Source: Bacteroidota bacterium (lineage in GTDB: Bacteria > Bacteroidota > Bacteroidia > Sphingobacteriales > Sphingobacteriaceae). From it: a DNA stretch of 42,948 nucleotides. The translations under genes and the position numbers were made by a program. Shown here piece by piece: positions 24,619-33,924 of this stretch. The stretch is taken from the NCBI GenBank assembly GCA_018828585.1, contig JAHJVW010000095.1:1-42948 (forward strand). Direction: 5' to 3'. Position 1 is the stretch's first letter. Each line of letters begins with the position of its first letter. Below the pieces are notes generated by a model. That model searched no databases. It saw only the letters and a list, made by a program, of their open reading frames with translations, and was not told the DNA's origin.

Positions 24619-25062
24619 ATGAAATCACATTTTCTTCCCCTATTCGAATACGATTATTGGGCCAATCAACAAGTTTGGCGAAGCATCAGTCAAAAGCCCT
24701 TGAACAATCCCAAAATCGAAAACCTATTTTCACATGTACTCAGCGCTCAAAAGATTTGGCTCAACAGGTGTACCAAAATAATCGAAACTATTCCACTGTG
24801 GGATACGCAATCAGATTTAGCCAATTTGATGGAATCAAATCACGAGGCTTGGCTTGCATTTTTAAACCAAACAGAAGATCATGATTTTGAACAAATCATC
24901 CCTTACCAAACCAGCACTGGTGTGGCTTATCAATCTAAAATAAAAGATATTTTAACGCATTTGATTAACCATGGCACTTATCACCGCGGACAAATGGTAC
25001 TGTTACTGAAACCCGAAAGAGAAACTTTACCATTAACAGACTTTATTTTTTGGGTAAGATAG
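24619..25062 (+). CDS. DinB family four-helix-bundle protein
   Basis: A 147-residue cytoplasmic protein of the DinB/YfiT-like putative metalloenzyme family. It starts with the typical LFEYDYWANQQVW helix. The metal-binding histidine triad is visible: H39 in LFSHVLSAQKIW, then H118 and H122 in INHGTYHRGQ. Members include bacillithiol- and mycothiol-dependent transferases and many uncharacterised enzymes; the cofactor thiol and substrate are unknown here. It is monocistronic, with its own promoter box 37 bases upstream. Confidence 0.88.
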   Translation: MKSHFLPLFEYDYWANQQVWRSISQKPLNNPKIENLFSHVLSAQKIWLNRCTKIIETIPLWDTQSDLANLMESNHEAWLAFLNQTEDHDFEQIIPYQTSTGVAYQSKIKDILTHLINHGTYHRGQMVLLLKPERETLPLTDFIFWVR

Positions 25063-25084
25063 CCTCTGAATAAAGGAGGTATAC

Positions 25085-25092
25085 TAGATTTG
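25085..25092 (+). promoter_or_regulatory. -7 promoter box of the lipoprotein-Sco-cytochrome operon
   Basis: TAGATTTG fits TAnnTTTG exactly and lies 33 bases before the ATG at 25126. Confidence 0.5.
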
Positions 25093-25125
25093 TAAATAAA
25101 TTTCTATCCCTTAATATTTTAAATC

Positions 25126-25581
25126 ATGTTTAGATCAATACTCAAAATTTTACCATTTACCTGCTGTTGTCTATTGCTTGTTGGGCTTCAAGCTTGCCAA
25201 AATAAAAACAACCAACCAAAACAGCTTCGAGAGGAAGTCATGAAAACTCACGATGAGTTAATGATGGACATGGATAAAATCATGAATAATAAATCGGCTT
25301 TAAGCCAGATTCAAAATAAATTAGATAGTTTGAAACAGCGAAATATAACCTTAGATACGGCAACCCTAAATTCGGAGATTATTTCAATAAAGTCTAAATT
25401 AGATGTTTCTGATGACGCCATGATGAAATGGATGAACAATTTTAATCCTGATGATACCGGCAAAACCCCCTCAGAAATCGTGACTTATCTAAGTGCTCAA
25501 AAAATAAAAATTGATGCCGTTAAAACATTATTCACTAAATCGCTTTCTAAAAGTGATAGTTTGATTGCTAAATACAAATAA
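25126..25581 (+). CDS. Predicted lipoprotein, helical, unknown function
   Basis: A 151-residue protein with a lipoprotein signal (hydrophobic 8-22, lipobox LQAC with C24). The rest is helical and charged, rich in methionine near the start (ELMMDMDKIMNN), with likely coiled-coil character. Similar proteins are sometimes labelled viral A-type inclusion protein by automatic annotation, which says nothing about function. It is first in an operon with a Sco protein (1-base gap) and a cytochrome c. That makes a periplasmic role in copper or heme handling possible, and the methionines would fit copper contact. This is inference from context only. Confidence 0.75.
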   Translation: MFRSILKILPFTCCCLLLVGLQACQNKNNQPKQLREEVMKTHDELMMDMDKIMNNKSALSQIQNKLDSLKQRNITLDTATLNSEIISIKSKLDVSDDAMMKWMNNFNPDDTGKTPSEIVTYLSAQKIKIDAVKTLFTKSLSKSDSLIAKYK

Positions 25582-25582
25582 G

Positions 25583-26242
25583 ATGAAACGTTATATCCCA
25601 CAATTTTGTGCTGTAGTACTTTTGATGATTGCTTCTTGCTCTTCTGAACCAAAAAAACTTCCAATTCTTGGAAATCGTGAACCTTTTGAGAAGGATTTGA
25701 ATGGCAAGAAAGTAATGGATACCATTTATCAAAAAATCCCCGATTTTAGTTTTATGGATCAGGATAGTGTCATCATCAATAATGATTCTTTAGCCAACAA
25801 AATTTACGTAGCTGACTTTTTCTTTACCTCCTGCCCTTCTATTTGCCCTATCATGAGCAAACACATGTTGCAGATTTATAATAAATATCATGGAAATCCA
25901 AATGTCGCTTTGCTGTCTCATACCATTGATCCAAAACATGACACCATCCCTGTTCTGAAAAAATATGCTGAGAAATTGGGTGTAAAAGATAACCAATGGC
26001 ATTTTTTACTGGGTAACAGAGATACTGTTTATCAGTTAGCTAAAACTGGCTATATGTCGTTTGCTGCTCAGGATTCCACAGTTCCTGGCGGCATTACACA
26101 TTCAGGTTACATGATATTGGTAGATAGCAAAAGACATATTAGAGGAGCTTACGATGGAACAGATGAAGGTCAGGTCAAACAATTGATGAGTGATATGGAT
26201 ATTTTATTAGCCGAAGAAAAAGCTAAAAAAAATGAGAAATAA
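25583..26242 (+). CDS. SCO1/SenC family copper chaperone, lipoprotein
   Basis: Periplasm-facing thioredoxin-fold protein that delivers copper to the CuA site of cytochrome oxidase or works as a thiol reductase. From ATG 25583 it has 219 residues; the upstream TTG frame overlaps the previous gene and is less likely. A lipobox lies in MIASCSS. The copper ligands C84 and C88 are in TSCPSICP, and H173 is in GGITHSGYMILVD. It follows the lipoprotein gene by one base and overlaps the next gene by 11 bases, so the three form one operon. The cbb3 enzyme in this window has no CuA centre, so the client is probably another oxidase elsewhere. Confidence 0.92.
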   Translation: MKRYIPQFCAVVLLMIASCSSEPKKLPILGNREPFEKDLNGKKVMDTIYQKIPDFSFMDQDSVIINNDSLANKIYVADFFFTSCPSICPIMSKHMLQIYNKYHGNPNVALLSHTIDPKHDTIPVLKKYAEKLGVKDNQWHFLLGNRDTVYQLAKTGYMSFAAQDSTVPGGITHSGYMILVDSKRHIRGAYDGTDEGQVKQLMSDMDILLAEEKAKKNEK

Positions 26243-26654
26243 GATTATTCTTCTCGCAATAATCCCTTTGGCAATAATTATATTTATAAGCTCTTGTGGG
26301 GAAGAGAATATCAAATATCAACGTTATTATTCTGATGGCTCTCAGCTTTATAAAATTCATTGTCAGAATTGCCATATGAGTAATGGAGAAGGTTTGGGAC
26401 AATTAATTCCACCACTTACCGATAGTATATTCTTGAGAAAAAACAGAGAGAAATTAGTTTGTTATGTTAATTATGGTTTAAATGATTCTATTAAAATCAA
26501 TGGGATTGATTATCAGGGACAAATGCCCGCTGAAAAGCATTTAGCAGCCATTGATTTAGCAAAAACGCTCACCTTTATCACTAATTCATTTGGAAATAAC
26601 CAAGGGATTTATGATGTTATTGAAGTTCAAAAAAATCTAAATAATTGTAAATAG
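26232..26654 (+). CDS. Small c-type cytochrome, lipoprotein
   Basis: A 140-residue protein with a lipoprotein signal (lipobox cysteine C22 in FISSCGEE) and one c-type heme site CQNCH (44-48). MPAEKHL, near 97-103, probably supplies the distal methionine ligand. It is a single-heme class I-like cytochrome, anchored on the periplasmic side and likely an electron carrier. It overlaps the Sco gene by 11 bases and ends just before the rnpB promoter. Confidence 0.87.
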   Translation: MRNKIILLAIIPLAIIIFISSCGEENIKYQRYYSDGSQLYKIHCQNCHMSNGEGLGQLIPPLTDSIFLRKNREKLVCYVNYGLNDSIKINGIDYQGQMPAEKHLAAIDLAKTLTFITNSFGNNQGIYDVIEVQKNLNNCK

Positions 26655-26664
26655 TTTTAATCAC

Positions 26665-26672
26665 TATCTTTG
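26665..26672 (+). promoter_or_regulatory. -7 promoter box of rnpB
   Basis: TATCTTTG fits TAnnTTTG exactly. A start about 4 bases downstream coincides with the predicted 5' end of RNase P RNA. Confidence 0.65.
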
Positions 26673-26675
26673 CAA

Positions 26676-27066
26676 TGCAAATGGCTCTATCGCTGTTCGT
26701 CCCGATAGCTATCGGGATGGAGAGAGGAAAGTCCGGGCAACATAGAGTATCCTGCTTCTTAACGGGAAGGCGTTTTTTATAGGACGACAGAAAGTGCTAC
26801 AGAAAATAAACTACCTCAAGCAATTGAGGAAAAGGTGAAAACGTGAGGTAAGAGCTCACGACTTTGTATGGTAACATGCATCGTGGTAAACCTCAGGAGT
26901 TGAAAGGTCAAATAAGTTCAGGTTTTGAGGTTACTCGCTTCAATTGATTCGTCAATATCTGGATGGGTAGACTGATAGATCATAATAGCAATATTATGGC
27001 AAGATAAATGATAGAGACATCTTGATTAAACTCAGGATGACAGAACCCGGCTTACAAGTTTGCATT
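26676..27066 (+). ncRNA. rnpB: RNase P RNA (class A)
   Basis: Catalytic RNA that trims the 5' ends of tRNA and tmRNA precursors. The two universally conserved blocks are present: GAGGAAAGTCCGGGC near 26724-26738 and ACAGAACCCGGCTTA at 27040-27054. The ends pair as P1 (TGCAAA near 26676-26681 with TTTGCA near 27059-27064). The P3 arm contains the perfect 18-base palindrome TCCCGATAGCTATCGGGA (26700-26717), the same sequence as a repeat that is found degraded at 3828-3845. The 5' end is set by the promoter box; a terminator follows. Confidence 0.95.
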
Positions 27067-27073
27067 ATAAAGC

Positions 27074-27110
27074 AAAAAAAGTCCTGCGATTAATCACAGG
27101 ACTTTTTTTA
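27074..27110 (+). terminator. Terminator of rnpB
   Basis: AAAAAAAGTCCTG and CAGGACTTTTTTT pair around a short loop (stem core 27081-27086 with 27097-27102) and run into T residues. Confidence 0.9.
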
Positions 27111-27124
27111 TTCGAAAAACTGTC

Positions 27125-27132
27125 TAATTTTG
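27125..27132 (+). promoter_or_regulatory. -7 promoter box of the NtrC-type regulator
   Basis: TAATTTTG fits TAnnTTTG exactly, 27 bases before the ATG at 27160. The gene therefore appears to use the main sigma factor rather than sigma-54. Confidence 0.5.
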
Positions 27133-27159
27133 TATACACCCAAACTTGAATAGAGAACA

Positions 27160-28551
27160 ATGGCTAAAATTTTAATTATTGACGACGAAAGAGCAATCAG
27201 AAGTACCTTAAGAGAGATCCTAGAATACGAGGATTTTAAGGTGGATGACATAGACAATGGTGCTGATGGCTTACAAATGATTAAAAATATTGATTATGAT
27301 TTGGTGCTGTGCGACATTAAAATGAACCGTATGGATGGTATGGAGGTTTTAACGGAAGGTTTAATGCTAAAGCCTGATTTACCTTTTATTATGATATCAG
27401 GTCATGGCACAGTTGAAACTGCTGTTGAGGCTTCCAAAAAAGGAGCTTATGATTTTATATCTAAACCACCAGATTTAAATAAGCTTTTAATTACTGTTAG
27501 AAATGCTCTTGAAAGAGGAAACTTAGTTACAGAAGCTAAAGTTCTAAAGCAAAAAGTAAATAAATCTAAAACTCGTGAAATTTTAGGTAATTCAGCAGCC
27601 ATATTAAAAATAAAAGAAACTATCGATCGTGTGGCACCAACAGATGCCCGTGTTTTAATTACAGGAGCAAATGGTAGTGGTAAAGAACTAGTTGCAAGAT
27701 GGTTACATGAAAAGTCAAATAGATCTTCAGGACCTTTAATTGAGGTGAATTGTGCGGCAATTCCTTCAGAATTAATAGAATCAGAATTATTTGGGCATGA
27801 GAAAGGTTCTTTTACGTCAGCTATCAAGCAACGGATCGGGAAATTTGAGCAAGCCAATGGTGGAACTATTTTTCTAGATGAAATAGGAGACATGAGCCAA
27901 TCGGCACAAGCTAAAGTTTTAAGAGCTTTACAAGAAAATAAAATCACTCGCGTTGGAGGCGAAAAGGAAATAGAAGTTAATGTAAGAGTAATTACGGCAA
28001 CAAATAAAGATTTACTAAAAGAAATTGAGGAAGGTAATTTCCGGATGGATTTGTACCATCGATTAAACGTGATTCATATCCATGTTGCGCCTTTGGTAGA
28101 AAGAAAAGATGATATTACCATGCTGTCCGAGACTTTTTGTGATGAGATTTGTAGTGATTACGGAATTACTATAAAGAAGATTACTTCTGGCGCTCATGAA
28201 GCTTTAAAATCACTCCCGTGGACAGGTAATATCAGAGAATTAAGAAATGTAATAGAACGTTTAATTATTTTAAGTGATAAGACGATTACTGAGGATGATG
28301 TAAAAGCATTTTCAAATCCAAGTGGGAGTATTTATAAACCAATAAATCAATTTGAAAATACTGATAAAGATTTTAACTTCGATGAATTTTCTAAATTCCA
28401 AGATTTTAAAGATCATGCCGAAATGGAATTTATAAAATTTAAATTAGAGAAAAATAATTGGAATGTATCAAAAACTGCTGAAGATATTGACATTCAACGT
28501 AGTCACTTATACAGTAAAATTGAGAAATTCGGTTTAAAAAGAAATGAATAA
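27160..28551 (+). CDS. NtrC-type sigma-54-dependent response regulator
   Basis: Transcription factor activated by phosphorylation. Three parts are visible in 463 residues. The receiver domain (1 to about 118) has D8, D9 and phospho-acceptor D52 in CDIKM. The AAA+ domain (about 140-380) has Walker A GANGSGKE (169-176), Walker B GGTIFLDEIGD (234-244) and arginine finger regions. The Fis-type helix-turn-helix at the C-terminus contains NVSKTAEDIDIQRSHLYSKI. The sigma-54-contacting loop, normally GAFTGA, reads GSFTSA (216-221). No sensor kinase gene is adjacent, so the input signal is unknown. The nitroreductase gene starts immediately after its stop codon. Confidence 0.94.
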   Translation: MAKILIIDDERAIRSTLREILEYEDFKVDDIDNGADGLQMIKNIDYDLVLCDIKMNRMDGMEVLTEGLMLKPDLPFIMISGHGTVETAVEASKKGAYDFISKPPDLNKLLITVRNALERGNLVTEAKVLKQKVNKSKTREILGNSAAILKIKETIDRVAPTDARVLITGANGSGKELVARWLHEKSNRSSGPLIEVNCAAIPSELIESELFGHEKGSFTSAIKQRIGKFEQANGGTIFLDEIGDMSQSAQAKVLRALQENKITRVGGEKEIEVNVRVITATNKDLLKEIEEGNFRMDLYHRLNVIHIHVAPLVERKDDITMLSETFCDEICSDYGITIKKITSGAHEALKSLPWTGNIRELRNVIERLIILSDKTITEDDVKAFSNPSGSIYKPINQFENTDKDFNFDEFSKFQDFKDHAEMEFIKFKLEKNNWNVSKTAEDIDIQRSHLYSKIEKFGLKRNE

Positions 28552-29214
28552 ATGGTAAACGATTTTATAAAATATGAAGCTCCGATTCTAACAGCAGAAG
28601 AAATGCTGGAAAAGAGTCGGAGCTTTTTTTTTAATATGAATCAGAGAAGATCTATTCGAGAATTTTCTGAAAAGCCTGTATCCAAAGAAGTAATAGAAAA
28701 CATTATAAAAACTGCTTCAACGTCTCCATCTGGGGCACATAAACAACCTTGGACTTTTTGTATAATAACTAATCCTACTATAAAAAAACAAATTAGAATT
28801 GCTGCTGAAAAAGAAGAAAAGGAAAGTTATGATCATCGCATGAGTGATGAATGGCTAAGAGATTTAGAAAAATTCGCCACCAATTGGCAAAAGCCATTTA
28901 TCGAGACAGCTCCGTACATTATTGTCATATTCAAAAAGATATACGACGTGGAAGAAGACGGGACTAAACACACCAATTATTACGTTCAAGAATCGGTAGG
29001 TATAGCCGCTGGAATGTTAATTACAGCTATTCATCAGGCAGGATTAGTGACTTTAACACATACACCAAGCCCAATGAATTTTTTAAATAAAATATTAGAC
29101 CGTCCGGCTAATGAAAAGCCTTTTCTTTTACTCCCCGTTGGTTTTCCGGCAGATGATGCTCGGGTTCCTGATATTGAAAGAAAGAAATTAGACAAAATTT
29201 CTGTGTGGTACTAA
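28552..29214 (+). CDS. Nitroreductase family flavoprotein (IYD-like)
   Basis: A 220-residue FMN-dependent oxidoreductase, cytoplasmic. NQRRSIREFSEKPV and TASTSPSGAHKQPW are the N-terminal FMN-binding motifs, LLPVGFPADDARVPD is the conserved C-terminal strand, and SVGIAAGMLITAIHQAGL is the central helix. The SPSGAHKQPW form and the length match the branch that includes iodotyrosine deiodinase and related dehalogenase-like enzymes. The natural substrate cannot be stated. The ATG directly follows the stop codon of the NtrC-type regulator, so the two are probably co-transcribed. Confidence 0.88.
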   Translation: MVNDFIKYEAPILTAEEMLEKSRSFFFNMNQRRSIREFSEKPVSKEVIENIIKTASTSPSGAHKQPWTFCIITNPTIKKQIRIAAEKEEKESYDHRMSDEWLRDLEKFATNWQKPFIETAPYIIVIFKKIYDVEEDGTKHTNYYVQESVGIAAGMLITAIHQAGLVTLTHTPSPMNFLNKILDRPANEKPFLLLPVGFPADDARVPDIERKKLDKISVWY

Positions 29215-29266
29215 TTATTTTAAATATTACACTAAAAATCGATGAAAGAGTTTATCGTTAAAAATC

Positions 29267-29274
29267 TATCTTTG
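29267..29274 (+). promoter_or_regulatory. -7 promoter box of lepA
   Basis: TATCTTTG matches TAnnTTTG exactly and ends 8 bases before the lepA ATG, predicting a leader of only a few bases. Confidence 0.6.
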
Positions 29275-29282
29275 CGGTTCGA

Positions 29283-31067
29283 ATGAAGCACATACGTAAT
29301 TTTTGCATAATTGCACACATTGATCACGGAAAGAGTACTCTTGCTGATCGTTTATTAGAATTCACTTCTACAGTTACCCAACGTGAGTCTCAGGCTCAAT
29401 TGTTAGATAATATGGATTTGGAGCGTGAACGTGGAATCACCATAAAAAGTCATGCCATCCAAATGAATTATATACATGAAGGTCAAGAATATATCTTGAA
29501 CCTGATTGACACACCAGGACACGTGGATTTCTCCTACGAAGTTTCTCGATCAATAGCTGCTTGTGAAGGTGCATTGTTGATTGTCGACGCATCTCAAGGA
29601 ATTCAGGCACAAACTATTTCCAATTTATATTTAGCCCTAGAGCAAGATCTCATTATTATTCCAGTTTTAAATAAAATGGATTTACCTGGTGCAATGCCAG
29701 AGGAAGTGAAAGATCAAATCGTAGATTTAATTGGTGGAGAAAGATCGGACATTATTCCTGCTTCTGGTAAAACCGGATTAGGAATACTAGATATTTTAAC
29801 AGCAGTTATCGACAGAGTTCCTGCCCCTGTTGGAGATCCTGATGCTCCTTTACAAGCTTTAATTTTTGATTCAGTTTTTAACTCTTTTCGTGGCATTATT
29901 GCTTACTTCAAGGTAGTAAACGGACAAATTAAGAAAAACGATAGGGTAAAGTTTGTTGCAACCGGTAAAGAATATATTGCTGATGAGGTTGGAATCTTGA
30001 AATTAAACCCTTCCCCGAAAGATGTTGTAAAAACGGGTGATGTGGGTTATATCATTTCTGGAATTAAAGAAGCCAGAGAGGTTAAAGTTGGGGATACCAT
30101 CATTTTAAGGGACAGACCTGCACCAAGTATTCAAGGATTTGAGGAGGTTAAACCAATGGTTTTCGCGGGGATTTATCCTGTAGATACCGATGAGTTTGAA
30201 GAGCTCCGTGAGGCCATGCATAAATTGCAACTAAACGACGCTTCTTTAGTTTTCGAACCAGAATCATCTGCGGCTTTGGGTTTTGGTTTCCGTTGCGGTT
30301 TCTTAGGAATGCTACACATGGAAATAATTCAGGAGCGTTTAGAACGAGAGTTCGATATGACGGTAATCACTACAGTTCCGAACGTTTCTTACATTGCACA
30401 CACTACGAAAGGTGATCCTTTTGTAATCAATAACCCATCAGAATTACCTGATCCTTCTAAATTAGAGTTTGTTGAAGAACCTTTTATTAAGGCAAATATC
30501 ATTACCAAAGCAGAATTTGTTGGCCCAGTAATGTCTCTTTGTATCCAAAAAAGAGGAATGATTATGAATCAGCATTATTTAACTGCTGACAGAGTGGAAT
30601 TGGTATTTGAAATGCCAATGGGCGAAATTGTATTCGATTTTTACGATCGATTAAAAACAATTTCTAAGGGATATGCATCTTTTGACTATCATCAAATCGG
30701 ATACAAGCAATCTGATTTGGTAAAATTAGACATCATGTTGAATGGAGAACATGTAGATGCACTCTCCTCTTTAATTCACAGAAGTAATTCTTATGATTTT
30801 GGTAAACGGATTTGTGAAAAATTAAGGGAATTAATCCCCCGTCAACAGTTTGATATTGCTATTCAGGCTTCTATTGGCGCTAAAATTATAGCTCGTGAGA
30901 ACGTAAAGGCTTTACGTAAAGATGTTACTGCAAAATGTTATGGTGGGGATATTTCTCGTAAACGTAAATTATTAGAAAAACAGAAAAAAGGTAAAAAACG
31001 CATGCGCCAAGTTGGAAACGTTGAAATTCCACAATCGGCGTTTATGGCTGTTTTGAAATTAGATTAG
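29283..31067 (+). CDS. lepA: Elongation factor 4 (LepA)
   Basis: Ribosome-bound GTPase that back-translocates or assists initiation and fidelity under stress. The 594-residue length is standard. The G motifs are [10 protein letters not shown] (about 12-21), DTPGHVDF and NKMDLP. The LepA-specific C-terminal domain ends [13 protein letters not shown] and contains the conserved [19 protein letters not shown]. It stands as its own transcript start with a promoter box almost adjacent to the ATG; folD follows after 54 bases in the same direction. Confidence 0.98.
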   Translation: MKHIRNFCIIAHIDHGKSTLADRLLEFTSTVTQRESQAQLLDNMDLERERGITIKSHAIQMNYIHEGQEYILNLIDTPGHVDFSYEVSRSIAACEGALLIVDASQGIQAQTISNLYLALEQDLIIIPVLNKMDLPGAMPEEVKDQIVDLIGGERSDIIPASGKTGLGILDILTAVIDRVPAPVGDPDAPLQALIFDSVFNSFRGIIAYFKVVNGQIKKNDRVKFVATGKEYIADEVGILKLNPSPKDVVKTGDVGYIISGIKEAREVKVGDTIILRDRPAPSIQGFEEVKPMVFAGIYPVDTDEFEELREAMHKLQLNDASLVFEPESSAALGFGFRCGFLGMLHMEIIQERLEREFDMTVITTVPNVSYIAHTTKGDPFVINNPSELPDPSKLEFVEEPFIKANIITKAEFVGPVMSLCIQKRGMIMNQHYLTADRVELVFEMPMGEIVFDFYDRLKTISKGYASFDYHQIGYKQSDLVKLDIMLNGEHVDALSSLIHRSNSYDFGKRICEKLRELIPRQQFDIAIQASIGAKIIARENVKALRKDVTAKCYGGDISRKRKLLEKQKKGKKRMRQVGNVEIPQSAFMAVLKLD

Positions 31068-31121
31068 TATAGCGAATTGAGATGACGCTATACCCAATAC
31101 TCATTACTCAATACAAAATAC

Positions 31122-32003
31122 ATGAAATTACTCGACGGAAAATTCGTATCAGAAGAACTCAAGAAACAAATAGCCGAAGAAGCAGCAGAAATGTTAGAAA
31201 AAACAGGTAGAAAGCCTCATTTGGTTGCTGTTTTGGTAGGACATGATGGTGGAAGCGAAACTTACGTAGCCAGCAAAATGCGAAATTGCGAAAAGGTAGG
31301 TTTTAAATCTTCGTTAATTAGATATGATGAAACTGTTACCGAAGCTGAGTTATTAAATAAAATTGAAGAGTTGAACCAAGATTCATCTATTGATGGATTT
31401 ATTGTTCAGTTGCCACTCCCAAACCATATCGACCCAGAAAAAGTTACCGAAGCAATAGACTATAGAAAAGATGTAGATGGCTTCCACCCTATCAATTTAG
31501 GTAGAATGCAAAGAAATCTACCTTGCTTTTTACCTGCCACTCCTTTCGGTATTATGTTGATGTTAGAGTTTTACGGAATTGAAACTTCTGGAAAAAACTG
31601 TGTGGTAATTGGTAGAAGTAACATTGTAGGTAGCCCTATGAGTATTTTAATGGCTCGCAACGCAAACCCAGGAAATTGCACTGTTACTTTAACTCACAGC
31701 AAAACTCAAAATTTAAAGGGTTTTACGCTTAAAGCGGATATCATCATCGCAGCAATAGGCAAAAAGAATTTTGTTACTGCAGACATGGTGAAAGACGGAG
31801 CAGTTGTAATAGATGTAGGTATGAACCGTGAAGTTTCCGACAAAACAAAATCTGGATACAAACTTTACGGAGATGTTGATTTTGAAAACGTAGCTCCAAA
31901 ATGTTCTTACATCACACCCGTACCAGGTGGAGTTGGCTTGATGACAATTGTAAGTCTTTTAAGAAATACCTTATCAGCAGCTAAAAAAGAGTTTTACAAT
32001 TAA
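31122..32003 (+). CDS. folD: Bifunctional methylenetetrahydrofolate dehydrogenase/cyclohydrolase
   Basis: Interconverts 5,10-methylene-, methenyl- and 10-formyl-tetrahydrofolate, supplying one-carbon units for purines and initiator tRNA formylation. The 293 residues include the catalytic lysine region [15 protein letters not shown], the substrate motif [10 protein letters not shown], the family PATPFGIM, the NADP-binding [12 protein letters not shown] and the C-terminal [11 protein letters not shown]. It is convergent with the APC permease gene, with 9 bases between the stop codons. Confidence 0.97.
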   Translation: MKLLDGKFVSEELKKQIAEEAAEMLEKTGRKPHLVAVLVGHDGGSETYVASKMRNCEKVGFKSSLIRYDETVTEAELLNKIEELNQDSSIDGFIVQLPLPNHIDPEKVTEAIDYRKDVDGFHPINLGRMQRNLPCFLPATPFGIMLMLEFYGIETSGKNCVVIGRSNIVGSPMSILMARNANPGNCTVTLTHSKTQNLKGFTLKADIIIAAIGKKNFVTADMVKDGAVVIDVGMNREVSDKTKSGYKLYGDVDFENVAPKCSYITPVPGGVGLMTIVSLLRNTLSAAKKEFYN

Positions 32004-32012
32004 ATCTTACTC

Positions 32013-33434
32013 TTAAATTATTTGGTTTTTAGCCTTCCAATAATAATAAAATGGAAGTCCATTGAAAATTAAAAATAATCCTAAAATAGATTTCTCAGGT
32101 GATTCTTCTATTGATACTGCAATAAGCACAATACAGAAAAGTATAAATATAATTTGCACTATAGGATAACCAAAAGCTTTGTATGGTCTAGTCATATCCT
32201 TGTTTTTATACCTTAAAATAATTACCGCCCCTACCACTAAAGCATAGAAGACAAACCCTACAATCACGACTAAATCAGTTAATAAATCAAAAGAACCAGT
32301 AAAAATTAGAATACATCCCCAAACACACTGATAAATTAATGCATTGGCAGGTGTTTGATTTTTTGGATGAGTTTTAGATGCACCTTTAAAGAATATTTTG
32401 TCTTTCGACATGGCGTAATATATCCTTGATGAAAGCAAAATAGTGGCATTTGTACATCCAAAAGTCGAAATCAATATCATTCCACTAACTACCAAAGCAC
32501 CACCATTTCCAAAAATCTTATCTACCACTACCACTGCTGCAATCAAATTCTTATCTGCTTTTAGGCTGTTGATTAATTCATCAATTGGCATTACATATAA
32601 ATAGGCGAAATTGGCTAATAGATAAATTACGATAATAGCCACTATTCCTAAAGTCATTGCCTTTGGTAAATTCTTCTTAGGATTTTCAATTTCTTCACCA
32701 ATAAAACCTAATGCTATCCAACCTTCATAACCCCAAAATGCACTTCGCATGGCAACCACCAGGATACTAATAAAACCGAAGGTGGTTGTGAAAGATTCTG
32801 GAGGATAGGTTGAAGAAGAAGTTGTCAGATTGCTAAATGTTCCTACTGTACTACTTAAGGATAGCGCAACTACGACAAGAATACAAAGAACAATGGTATA
32901 AGTGAATATCTGACTCACTAAACCACCTTGCTTCGCTCCTCTAATATTTACGATAGTTAAAAGAATCAACAATAAACTGGTAATCACTTTTGCACCAATG
33001 TTATCAAAAGGTTGAATGATCCCAAAAACGGTAAATGTTTCTAAATGAGGAGAGAGGTGGGGAAGATCTATAAATGTCCCTAAGGCTCCAGCAAATACAT
33101 AAGCAACAGATGCAATAGCTGCTGTCTGAATCACCGTGAAACAAGACCATCCATACAGAAATGCGACTGTTTTTCCGTAAGCTTTCTCTAGCCAATAAAA
33201 TGCTCCGCCAGATTCTGGAAACATAGCTCCTAATTCTCCAATGCTCAATACTCCAAAAAGAATGATGATACCTGCCAATACCCATGCTAACATCACTAAA
33301 GAAGGTGATAGTAATTGCTCAGACATTGGTGCCACTTTTTTAAAGACACCAGAACCTATTATGGAACTGACAACTAAAATAATGGCCATTTTCAAACCAA
33401 AAGATTGTCTTAATCCAGTTTTTGCTTCTTCCAT
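32013..33434 (-). CDS. APC superfamily amino acid permease
   Basis: Inner-membrane transporter of 473 residues with about twelve hydrophobic segments. The first helix carries the unwound substrate-binding motif IIGSGVFKK (about 21-29). GELGAMFPESGGAFYWLEKA in helix 2-3 is typical of the L-type/APC branch, and WGYEGWIALGFIGEEIENPK marks the helix 6 region. Substrates are probably amino acids; which one is not evident. It is a single gene on the minus strand between folD and the Rieske gene. I found no clear -7 box upstream. Confidence 0.92.
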   Translation of the reverse strand: MEEAKTGLRQSFGLKMAIILVVSSIIGSGVFKKVAPMSEQLLSPSLVMLAWVLAGIIILFGVLSIGELGAMFPESGGAFYWLEKAYGKTVAFLYGWSCFTVIQTAAIASVAYVFAGALGTFIDLPHLSPHLETFTVFGIIQPFDNIGAKVITSLLLILLTIVNIRGAKQGGLVSQIFTYTIVLCILVVVALSLSSTVGTFSNLTTSSSTYPPESFTTTFGFISILVVAMRSAFWGYEGWIALGFIGEEIENPKKNLPKAMTLGIVAIIVIYLLANFAYLYVMPIDELINSLKADKNLIAAVVVVDKIFGNGGALVVSGMILISTFGCTNATILLSSRIYYAMSKDKIFFKGASKTHPKNQTPANALIYQCVWGCILIFTGSFDLLTDLVVIVGFVFYALVVGAVIILRYKNKDMTRPYKAFGYPIVQIIFILFCIVLIAVSIEESPEKSILGLFLIFNGLPFYYYWKAKNQII

Positions 33435-33514
33435 TCTAGGCTATTGATTGCTTTAGGCAGAAATTAATTAAAATGGTCGGGAATAAAGAAAATATGTACC
33501 TTTTTTTGAGAAAA

Positions 33515-33853
33515 CTATTTTTTGAAAAGACTCTTAAACCAATTTTCTGACAATTGGACATAGGTCCCATCAATTCGAAGTTCCACTTGGTAGATTTCTA
33601 TATAATCTCCTTGTCCGGTAGCTCCTCTCCCATTTTCAAGATTATATTTATGACGATGAAACGGACAAACTATTTGGCAATTTTCAACTACCCAACCTTG
33701 CGAAATATCTGCACCTGCATGCGGACATTTAGCTGCACATGCAAAAATACGATCCTCAGTTTTAACAAAGCATATAAACTTCCCGTTTACTTTTATTTTC
33801 TGAATGGATTGCTCCTTCTCTAAAGTTTCACCTTCAATTTTATACCACTTCAT
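33515..33853 (-). CDS. Rieske [2Fe-2S] ferredoxin-like protein
   Basis: A 112-residue soluble protein with the Rieske cluster ligands C43 and H45 (CPHAGADISQG) and C63 and H66 (CPFHRHKY). There is no signal peptide or membrane anchor, so it is likely a cytoplasmic electron carrier of the NirD/biphenyl-dioxygenase ferredoxin type. No oxygenase or reductase gene is adjacent, so its partner is unknown. It is divergent from queE. Confidence 0.9.
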   Translation of the reverse strand: MKWYKIEGETLEKEQSIQKIKVNGKFICFVKTEDRIFACAAKCPHAGADISQGWVVENCQIVCPFHRHKYNLENGRGATGQGDYIEIYQVELRIDGTYVQLSENWFKSLFKK

Positions 33854-33905
33854 GATAAAATACGCTAATATGACGAGTTAAAAAGATTGATATGCAAAAT
33901 AGGTT

Positions 33906-33913
33906 TATCTTTG
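33906..33913 (+). promoter_or_regulatory. -7 promoter box of queE, fixing the start codon
   Basis: TATCTTTG matches TAnnTTTG exactly. It lies inside the first codons of a longer possible frame beginning at 33892, which argues that translation really starts at ATG 33925. Confidence 0.6.
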
Positions 33914-33924
33914 CAATCTTGAAA

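Noticed and set aside
27447-27947. 166-codon open frame on the minus strand
   Set aside because: It lies wholly inside the AAA+ domain of the NtrC-type regulator, and its translation has no recognisable protein features.
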